From the IMG/VR virus record IMGVR_UViG_3300010885_035726, positions 1-20,498 of that record: a stretch of DNA of 20,498 nt, one strand, 5' to 3'. This document shows, in pieces, positions 12,615 to 17,269 of the stretch (the first letter of the stretch is position 1; the number at the start of each line of letters is the position of its first letter). Under the pieces are notes generated by a model. The model was given only the letters and a program-made list of their open reading frames with translations. It was not told the origin of the DNA and did not search any database. This stretch comes from a virus. Both the position numbers and the translations under genes were made by a program.

Positions 12615-12717
12615 ATCTGGTTGAGATCTGGTTGAGATCTGGTTGAAAAATCTGGTTGGGATCTGGTCAAAATCTGGTTGAAAAATCTGGCACTAAATTT
12701 AGTGCTAAATCTGGCAC
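12615..12717 (+). repeat. tandem ATCTGGTTG repeat array with 11-11-13 periodicity
   Basis: Eight units beginning ATCTGG start at 12615, 12626, 12637, 12650, 12661, 12672, 12685 and 12709. The steps are 11, 11, 13, 11, 11, 13 and 24 (11 plus 13), so a 35-base higher-order repeat is present twice and partly a third time. Common units are ATCTGGTTGAG and ATCTGGTTGAAAA. Stops occur in all forward frames, so the array is not coding. It begins three bases after the HNH stop. Confidence 0.88.
12690..12705. promoter_or_regulatory. perfect 16-bp palindrome, candidate operator
   Basis: GCACTAAATTTAGTGC reads the same on both strands with no mismatch. It lies inside the seventh unit of the TCTGG array, where it fills the extra length that makes that unit 24 bases. 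Perfect palindromes of this size are typical binding sites for dimeric regulators. No regulator gene is adjacent, and the site is about 120 bases upstream of the island promoter. Confidence 0.5.
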
Positions 12718-12721
12718 AATT

Positions 12722-12787
12722 CAGCTCACGCCCGCCATACTTGCAGCTCACGCCCGCCGGATTGGCAGCTCATACCAGGCGGGGCCG
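12722..12787 (+). repeat. three 22-bp iterons (CAGCTCACGCCCGCC type)
   Basis: CAGCTCACGCCCGCC occurs at 12722-12736 and 12744-12758, and a third, diverged copy (CAGCTCATACCAGGCGG) begins at 12766. AGCTC therefore recurs at exactly 22-base steps (12723, 12745, 12767), putting the sites on one face of the helix. The array lies about 55 bases upstream of the TTGACA promoter and is likely a protein-binding array. A related but different array occurs at 15257. Confidence 0.7.
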
Positions 12788-12792
12788 ATCAA

Positions 12793-12893
12793 GCGACACG
12801 CCAGAAAAAAGTTTTGTAAAATGCTTGACACGGTTCACGGTTACCCCCCTAAAATCGTTTCTAGGGCAACCGCCCCGCAAAAAAACGAAGGGA
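12793..12893 (+). promoter_or_regulatory. island promoter module A with leader
   Basis: GCGACACGCCA (12793-12803) leads into AAAAAAGTTTT (12805-12815), ATGC and a consensus -35 TTGACA (12825-12830). A -10 candidate TAAAAT lies at 12850-12855; its 19-base spacer is longer than usual. CACGGTTACCCC (12836-12847) is shared with module B at 15410. The leader ends with the ribosome-binding element ACGAAGGGA (12885-12893), eight bases before the GTG start at 12902. Confidence 0.65.
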
Positions 12894-12901
12894 TCTAAAA
12901 A

Positions 12902-13219
12902 GTGCAAACATACGAAAAAACATTCACGCAACACGGGCGCAACCAACATGCCAAAATTGCACGTTGGTTAGATAGCAATGTTGCTTTTATTTCAGAAGAT
13001 ACGGAATTTAACCGTTTCGCTATTCATTCGAACCGTGAAGGGCTTCTAATCGGGATTAGTTTCGATAAAGCTTTTGAAATGTTTACGATTCAATTTCTCA
13101 ATGAAAACGATCTAACCCCCGCCGGAATTGCCACGGTTCATGTTCACGCCCTATTTATTGGCGAAATGTTTGTGTCGAAGCGTGTTTTGGCAGCGGTTGA
13201 AATGTTGAAGGGATTCTAA
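12902..13219 (+). CDS. hypothetical protein, first gene of the accessory island
   Basis: A 105-residue protein of unknown family, starting at GTG 12902 eight bases after ACGAAGGGA. It appears alpha/beta with a basic, His-rich N-terminus (TFTQHGRNQHAKIARWLDSN) and strands such as FNRFAIHS, GLLIGISFD and MFTIQFLNE, ending in a helix VSKRVLAAVEMLKGF. No catalytic or metal-binding pattern is complete. It leads a block of five or six genes read from promoter module A. Confidence 0.7.
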   Translation: MQTYEKTFTQHGRNQHAKIARWLDSNVAFISEDTEFNRFAIHSNREGLLIGISFDKAFEMFTIQFLNENDLTPAGIATVHVHALFIGEMFVSKRVLAAVEMLKGF

Positions 13220-13222
13220 AAA

Positions 13223-13462
13223 ATGAACAACCTAAAAATTATGGCGATTCTTGAAACTAGCAATTTTACGTTTTATGCTTTTGCAGAATCCGAAAAACAC
13301 GCAATTGAGCTACTAGAAAAGCGTTGGATCTTGCACCAGAAGAAAACTGGCGCAACTTACACGTTTAGCGAATTACTTGATGACGTATTTTTTACTAAAA
13401 TCCAGGCGGGCGCATACGAAGCTAGCGAATTGCCAAAATCAGAAGAAAACGAAGGGAAATAA
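13223..13462 (+). CDS. hypothetical small protein with beta-beta-alpha N-terminus
   Basis: A 79-residue protein starting at ATG 13223 after GAAGGGATTCTAAAAA. The first 35 residues (MAILETSNFTFYAFAESEKH, then AIELLEKRW) have a two-strand plus helix form seen also at the N-termini of the proteins at 14870 and 15519. That form resembles small DpnD/PcfM-type domains, whose function is unknown. The rest is polar and acidic (SELPKSEENEGK). Its last codons contain the ACGAAGGGA ribosome-binding element used by the next gene. Confidence 0.65.
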   Translation: MNNLKIMAILETSNFTFYAFAESEKHAIELLEKRWILHQKKTGATYTFSELLDDVFFTKIQAGAYEASELPKSEENEGK

Positions 13463-13466
13463 AGAA

Positions 13467-13997
13467 ATGGAAATTTACCAATTTAGCGATACTGAACGTT
13501 TTACTTACACTTATGACGAAGATACCCGTCTAGCGGATTTTACGGGCGGTATGTATTTTGTTCAAGTGTTGTTAGGGCCTAGGGGGCGTTACGGTTATGA
13601 AACGGATACGTTGCCAGAAATAAATGCGGCAGTTTTGCGTTTTGAAGAATCGGGGCTTACAGACTCTACAAAATCTAGGGCGGTTGAGCTTTATGCAAAA
13701 TTGTTAGGTTTTGTTGGCGTAACTAAAACGATTTACGGTTATTCACAGAGTGAGTGGCTTGACGTGTTTATTTATTCCAAGCCCGCCGACGTTGATAGGT
13801 TGCCGGCTTTTGTTGAAGAGTTTACAAACGTTTATCGTGGTGACGTTTATAACGTTTCACTAGAACGGGCAAAAATCTTCACCGCAGCCGATGGCGAAAC
13901 GGTTACAGTGTGGCAAAACGTAGACACGTTAGGCGGTTTTGTTGCCGATGATCAAGAAAAACTAAACGAATACGCCCGCGAAGCTTTTGCGGTATAA
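13467..13997 (+). CDS. hypothetical protein of the accessory island
   Basis: A 176-residue protein starting at ATG 13467, nine bases after ACGAAGGGA (13449-13457). The frame is open further upstream but only within the previous gene. Visible features are an acidic N-terminus with many aromatic residues (FTYTYDEDTRLADFTGGMYF), then LGPRGRYGYETD, a helical middle (KSRAVELYAKLLGF), VFIYSKPADVDRLPAF, YRGDVYNVSLERAKIF, and a C-terminal end NVDTLGGFVADDQEKLNEY. The last part resembles sequences in actinobacterial phage and plasmid proteins of unknown role. I assign no function. Confidence 0.72.
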   Translation: MEIYQFSDTERFTYTYDEDTRLADFTGGMYFVQVLLGPRGRYGYETDTLPEINAAVLRFEESGLTDSTKSRAVELYAKLLGFVGVTKTIYGYSQSEWLDVFIYSKPADVDRLPAFVEEFTNVYRGDVYNVSLERAKIFTAADGETVTVWQNVDTLGGFVADDQEKLNEYAREAFAV

Positions 13998-14025
13998 CAA
14001 AAAAAACGAAGGGAAATGAATCAAA

Positions 14026-14766
14026 ATGAACACACAAACGGAAACGCAAACAACGGAATCGGTGATTTTGGAAATGCTCACCGAAAACACGGGAATTAGC
14101 ATGATGGATAGCGGGGAAGATTCGGGGCGTGCATGGCAACAAAACCAGGCTAAGGGCGTGGAAGCTTTACGGGCGCAACCGGCAGCATGGCTAAAATGGG
14201 GCCAACCCGTAATTTCAACTTTTCACTTTTTGAATGAACAACTAACTTACGCCCCCGTTTTGGATCTCTCACTTAGGGGTTTCATGCAAAAGTCAGAAAA
14301 TAGCTATCTTGAAGATATATCTAATTGGCTTGACTTTTTGGGCGTGCCACAGGGTGAAGATAAGGGTTTTTACGAAGATTCTAGATTTTCGCTAAACACT
14401 TATAACGATCAATATTGTTTACTCTCACAGGGGTTGCAATATGTTTGTTTTACCCTAAATAAAAAGGATTATGTTGCGTTGCAAGTACATGGCGGCGCAG
14501 ACATTAGGGGCGGTTATACTGCCCCCCGCGTATTTGAAGCTGATCGAGAGAGTTTAGTTTTTGATTCTCAATCGGTTGCGCTTCGGTGCAATAATTGCGC
14601 CCTACTTTTGAGTTTTCGCGGGTATGACGTGGATGAGCATGAACCGCCAAAAGAAAACGTTGAAGCATGGGCTAAGAAACTAAACGAAGAAATCCAAAAC
14701 CTAAAAAATTGGGATTTTGATAAAGCCGGTTGCCCTAATTGTGGCGTTGATAGTTGGGCCGCCTAA
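14026..14766 (+). CDS. conserved hypothetical phage/plasmid protein (ENTG-MDSG type) with zinc ribbon
   Basis: A 246-residue protein from ATG 14026, eleven bases after ACGAAGGGA (14006-14014); ATG 14016 is out of frame. The N-terminus ENTGISMMDSGEDSGRAWQQN resembles a family widespread in phages and plasmids (usual form T-E-N-T-G-x-x-x-x-D-S-G-x-x-x-G-R-x-W-x-x-N), for which I know no function. The C-terminal quarter has Cys pairs CNNC and CPNC about 55 residues apart, likely one zinc ribbon. The link to that family is from memory. Confidence 0.75.
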   Translation: MNTQTETQTTESVILEMLTENTGISMMDSGEDSGRAWQQNQAKGVEALRAQPAAWLKWGQPVISTFHFLNEQLTYAPVLDLSLRGFMQKSENSYLEDISNWLDFLGVPQGEDKGFYEDSRFSLNTYNDQYCLLSQGLQYVCFTLNKKDYVALQVHGGADIRGGYTAPRVFEADRESLVFDSQSVALRCNNCALLLSFRGYDVDEHEPPKENVEAWAKKLNEEIQNLKNWDFDKAGCPNCGVDSWAA

Positions 14767-14870
14767 TGCGTAAATTTTGGCTTATCATTGGCGGGGTTCT
14801 TTTGGTGATTCTGATTGCCCCCCTAGTGTTTATTGGTACGTTTCTGTCTAAGTCTGTTGGGGGTAAGTAA
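14766..14870 (+). CDS. very small single-pass membrane protein
   Basis: A 34-residue frame from ATG 14766 (TAATG overlap) to TAA 14870 (TAATG overlap with the next gene). It has a basic start (MRKFW) and one strong hydrophobic segment (IIGGVLLVILIAPLVFIGTF, about 7-26), ending KSVGGK. Position and overlaps on both sides support translation. Topology would place the N-terminus in the cytoplasm by the positive-inside rule. Function unknown. Confidence 0.55.
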   Translation: MRKFWLIIGGVLLVILIAPLVFIGTFLSKSVGGK

Positions 14871-15073
14871 TGAATTGGTACACGCTAAGCGTACTAACGC
14901 TAAACGGTTTCGTTGAAGAATACGCCGAAGGGAATACCGCCCTTGAAGCTATCGCAACGATTCGCAACGAATACGGTTTGGAAGCCCGAAGCATTACCGC
15001 CAGAAGATCGTTTTACACGGAATGGCGTTGGATGACGGGGCGCGAAACGTTAGGGGAATTAGCAAAAATCTAG
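14870..15073 (+). CDS. hypothetical small protein, beta-beta-alpha type
   Basis: A 67-residue protein starting at ATG 14870. YTLSVLTLNGFVEEYAEGNT followed by ALEAIATIRNEYG gives two strands and a helix, like the N-termini of the proteins at 13223 and 15519. A basic stretch (EARSITARRSFYTEWRW) follows. It is the last gene before the terminator at 15087. Confidence 0.68.
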   Translation: MNWYTLSVLTLNGFVEEYAEGNTALEAIATIRNEYGLEARSITARRSFYTEWRWMTGRETLGELAKI

Positions 15074-15086
15074 TCTGGTAAACCGT

Positions 15087-15119
15087 AACCCCCGTGGCCG
15101 TTTTGGTTGCGGGGGTTTT
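15087..15119 (+). terminator. rho-independent terminator closing the first island gene block
   Basis: AACCCCCG (15087-15094) pairs perfectly with CGGGGGTT (15110-15117) around a 15-base loop that can itself pair weakly (GGCC and GGTT sides). TTTTGG follows. It lies 14 bases after the stop of the gene at 14870. Confidence 0.8.
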
Positions 15120-15145
15120 GGTTTATCCGGCGGGTTCCAGGCGGG

Positions 15146-15195
15146 CGGGTTTTGGTTTCTGGTTTGGTTTTGGTTTCTGGTTTTTGGTTTCTGGT
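15146..15195 (+). repeat. G/T-rich GGTTTCTGGTTT repeats
   Basis: TTTCTGGT recurs at 15156, 15174 and 15188 within a stretch that is almost purely G and T on the plus strand. The core TCTGGT is the same as in the array at 12615, and both arrays precede AGCTC iterons and a TTGAC promoter. The copies here are less regular (steps of 18 and 14 bases). After about 15200 the strand bias flips to A/C-rich. Confidence 0.65.
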
Positions 15196-15256
15196 AAAAG
15201 TGCAGCCATGCCCGCCCCCAAAATTTCACCCCCAAAAATCACCGATTTAGATCACT

Positions 15257-15376
15257 AAAAAGTGAGCTTATCCCGAACAAAAAAGCAAGCTCTCAAAAAC
15301 CTAAAAAGCTAGCTCTCGCCAGCTCAAAAATTCGACACAAAAACGCAACCAAAACCGCCCAAAAAGTCAGCTCTCA
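15257..15376 (+). repeat. 23-bp iterons (AAAAAG-NN-AGCTCTC type), noncoding gap
   Basis: This is part of the gene-free stretch 15074-15518. AAAAAG followed by two bases and AGCT begins at 15257, 15280 and 15303, exactly 23 bases apart. Copies read AAAAAGTGAGCTTATC, AAAAAGCAAGCTCTC and AAAAAGCTAGCTCTC. A fourth, AAAAAGTCAGCTCTC, starts at 15361. An extra AGCTC lies at 15321. A related site, AAAAAGTAAGCTCACC, occurs at 16532. The flanks are A/C-rich and hold no convincing reading frame. Confidence 0.68.
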
Positions 15377-15409
15377 AAACCGCCAATTTTTCTAACCCGT
15401 TCCCCCTGG

Positions 15410-15509
15410 GCGACACGCCAAAAAAAATTTATAGAAATGCACTTGACGGATTACACGGTTACCCCGCAAACTTAGGGCATGGCAAACCGCCACAAAAAAA
15501 ACGAAGGGA
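15410..15509 (+). promoter_or_regulatory. island promoter module B with leader
   Basis: GCGACACGCCA (15410-15420) leads into an A-tract, AAATGC, and -35 TTGACG (15443-15448). ACACGGTTACCCC (15453-15465) is shared with module A. The -10 is unclear (CAAACT or AAACTT near 15467-15473). The leader ends in ACGAAGGGA (15501-15509), nine bases before ATG 15519. Distances between shared blocks differ from module A by only one or two bases, so the two are duplicates. Confidence 0.65.
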
Positions 15510-15518
15510 AATAAAGAA

Positions 15519-16292
15519 ATGGCTAAGTATCAAGTAACGATGACACAAACGGTTGACGTGGTTGCACGCAACGAAGAACACGCTTTTGAGTTAGCGAATT
15601 GGGAAATTGAAAATAACCCCGATTTTGAGCGTGAGATCGAATGCATTGCCAAACCAGAAATGGCGAACATTGCGAGTGAGCTTGAGAAGCGTGGCTATAC
15701 CGTGAAGCTAGATAAATGGGGCAACAATTCGGCGGATATCATCCGTATCAACTACACGTCTAAAACCGTTGATTATCACGGTGAAGATTTTGAATTCGCT
15801 TTAGTGATGAACCTAGACGAACGTTTTGAAACTTATGACGGAACGGGCTACACGTTAGCAACCTATGGCGACGAAATCATCAGCATCGGGCATCACCCCG
15901 ATTATGTTGTTGCCCGCCTAGTGGAAAACGCTCTTGAAGCCCGTCGCCCACATATGGTTGCAACCCTTGACGAAATCGTTGAGTGTCTAACTGCTTCTGG
16001 CGTTACAGCTACCGTGGTTGATTTTGGGCGTTACGAAGGGCAACCATGTGTTATTGAAATCGGCAATACTGAAGGATTTTCCGTCAATGGTGAACCCGTG
16101 ATTCTGCCAGAATTCACCCTTTACCAAAACCTAAGCGATGACGGAACAATTGCGGGAACGGGTTACCACTTGAGTTTTGAAGATGACGAAGCTCAAGTCA
16201 TTGCAGAAATCGGAAACGAAACCGCCCCCCGTATCGTGTTCGCCATCGCTACCGCCATCGCAACCGCTAAGGAACGGGCGAACCTATCATGA
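15519..16292 (+). CDS. hypothetical protein with DpnD/PcfM-like N-terminus
   Basis: A 257-residue protein starting at ATG 15519. The first 35 residues (KYQVTMTQTVDVVARNEEHA, then FELANWEIENNP) have the two-strand plus helix form of small DpnD/PcfM-like domains. The rest is acidic and alpha/beta, with possibly repeated units: DKWGNNSADIIRINY and GRYEGQPCVIEIGN look alike, and both are followed by an FxLxxNLxDx segment (FALVMNLDE, FTLYQNLSDD) and a GTGYxL (GTGYTLATYG, GTGYHLSFED). This points to an internal duplication of a domain of about 100 residues. No catalytic motif is recognised. It is driven by promoter module B. Confidence 0.72.
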   Translation: MAKYQVTMTQTVDVVARNEEHAFELANWEIENNPDFEREIECIAKPEMANIASELEKRGYTVKLDKWGNNSADIIRINYTSKTVDYHGEDFEFALVMNLDERFETYDGTGYTLATYGDEIISIGHHPDYVVARLVENALEARRPHMVATLDEIVECLTASGVTATVVDFGRYEGQPCVIEIGNTEGFSVNGEPVILPEFTLYQNLSDDGTIAGTGYHLSFEDDEAQVIAEIGNETAPRIVFAIATAIATAKERANLS

Positions 16293-16438
16293 GCAACGCC
16301 CGCCCCGCTATCCGCCTAATGGCTACCGTGTTCACCGTGTTGGGGATTAGCTCAACCGTCGGGGCTATCGCTCACGGTAACAACCCCGCCCAATCCATCG
16401 GCATGTTCGTCATAGGGCTAGCCCTTTACAGGATGTAA
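16289..16438 (+). CDS. small membrane protein, last gene of the island
   Basis: A 49-residue frame from ATG 16289 (ATGA overlap) to TAA 16438. A basic N-terminus (SNARPAIRLM) is followed by two hydrophobic segments (ATVFTVLGISSTVGAIA and SIGMFVIGLALY) separated by HGNNPAQ. It looks like a two-helix hairpin membrane protein of unknown role and precedes a strong terminator. Confidence 0.6.
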   Translation: MSNARPAIRLMATVFTVLGISSTVGAIAHGNNPAQSIGMFVIGLALYRM

Positions 16439-16454
16439 CCGCCCCGCAACCCCG

Positions 16455-16486
16455 AAGCCCCCCGCCTAACAAGCGGGGGGCTTTTG
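16455..16486 (+). terminator. strong rho-independent terminator at the end of the island
   Basis: AAGCCCCCCGC (16455-16465) pairs perfectly with GCGGGGGGCTT (16473-16483) around the 7-base loop CTAACAA. TTTTG overlaps the stem end. The 11-bp GC-rich stem is the strongest hairpin in the window. It isolates the island from the late genes. Confidence 0.88.
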
Positions 16487-16819
16487 CATACCGTAAGCAA
16501 GCTACCGCCACGGGTTCAACACACGCCACAAAAAAAGTAAGCTCACCACTTGATCAATGCTGCCAAACGCTAAAACGCCACACACGCCCGCTACACGCCA
16601 CAAAACACAAAAACAATACAAACACACACAAACACGGGTAACGCCTGCCCTGGAAGCTCTCAACCCCCAAAACGACGATTCGAACAACTTTTCGACGCGG
16701 AAACGGGGGGAGTGGGGCAAATTCGAACAAATTATCGAAGCCTGACACCCCGCCCGCCACAGCACGCATAAACCCGCAGTTCAGACCTTTTTGGGCTATG
16801 CTAAAACAAAGGAGTGTGT
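16487..16819. other. gene-free region before the terminase genes: repeats, possible packaging site and promoter
   Basis: No convincing gene lies here. From 16505 to 16650 the plus strand is A/C-rich. ACACGCCACAAAAAAAGTAA (16521-16540), AGCTCACC and TTGATC (16550-16555) echo promoter modules A and B in degenerate form. AGCTCTC recurs at 16655. An imperfect 18-base direct repeat, ATTCGAACAA-N-TT-N-TCGA, lies at 16678-16695 and 16721-16738, enclosing a G-rich block (16697-16718). TATGCT (16797-16802) may be a -10 for the late operon, but no -35 fits. AAAGGAG (16808-16814) is the small terminase ribosome-binding site. Position beside the terminase genes makes a cos or pac site plausible. Confidence 0.5.
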
Positions 16820-17269
16820 ATGGCTAATCCACCGAAACCACTTGAGCAGAAGCGTTTGACAGGTAACCCTGGTAAGCGTGCTTTGCCGAAGGATGGGCAG
16901 CTTGTGTTGATGCCGCAGGTTGAGAACCCGTTGCCGTTGCGCCCGTTGGGTGAAGTGGGTGAAGCGTTTTGGGATGAAGCGTGGAATAAGGGGCAGTTGT
17001 GGTTGGGGCGTACTGATAAGTGGTTGGTGCAGTTGACTGCTGAGATGTTGGATGAGCGTGAAGAGTTGCGTGTGATTGTTGCTGAGCGTACTTTGGCTGG
17101 TGATAAGGATGGTTGGCGTGATCGTCGGCAGTTGCGTGACTTGGAGCGTTCTATTGTTGCTAATTTGTCGGCGTTGGCTTGGACTCCTGTGGATCGTAGC
17201 CGGTATGGTTTGGCTGAAGTGAAGGCTAAGTCGAAGTTGGCTGAGTTTATGGAGAAGCATGGTAACTAA
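16820..17269 (+). CDS. terS: terminase small subunit, P27 type
   Basis: A 149-residue P27-family small terminase, the DNA-recognition part of the packaging motor. The family opening KPLEQKRLTGNPGKRALP (6-23) is clear. A helical body follows (WLVQLTAEMLDEREELRVIV, then RRQLRDLERSIVANLSALAW and DRSRYGLAEVKAKSKLAEF). ATG 16820 has AAAGGAG at proper spacing; the in-frame GTG at 16814 overlaps that site and is rejected. The stop overlaps the large subunit gene by 11 bases. Confidence 0.9.
   Translation: MANPPKPLEQKRLTGNPGKRALPKDGQLVLMPQVENPLPLRPLGEVGEAFWDEAWNKGQLWLGRTDKWLVQLTAEMLDEREELRVIVAERTLAGDKDGWRDRRQLRDLERSIVANLSALAWTPVDRSRYGLAEVKAKSKLAEFMEKHGN

Noticed and set aside
12615-12717. CRISPR-like array
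   Set aside because: Units are only 11 to 13 bases with no unique spacers, so this is a simple tandem repeat.
12656-12971. Plus-strand open frames of 80 and 97 residues across the repeat and promoter region
   Set aside because: They run through the tandem repeats, palindrome, iterons and promoter, have no ribosome-binding site and overlap the island gene at 12902.
15143-15360. Long-range inverted repeat GGGCGGGTTTTGGTT (15143-15157) with AACCAAAACCGCCC (15347-15360)
   Set aside because: The pairing needs a bulge and both sides lie in tracts of opposite, extreme G/T and A/C bias where such matches arise easily. It is not strong enough to call.
16502-16769. Open frames on both strands in the gap before the small terminase (minus 87 and 71 residues, plus 62 residues)
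   Set aside because: No ribosome-binding sites, low-complexity Cys/Val- or Lys/Thr/Gln-rich translations caused by the A/C strand bias, and overlapping repeats that are not in phase with a reading frame.
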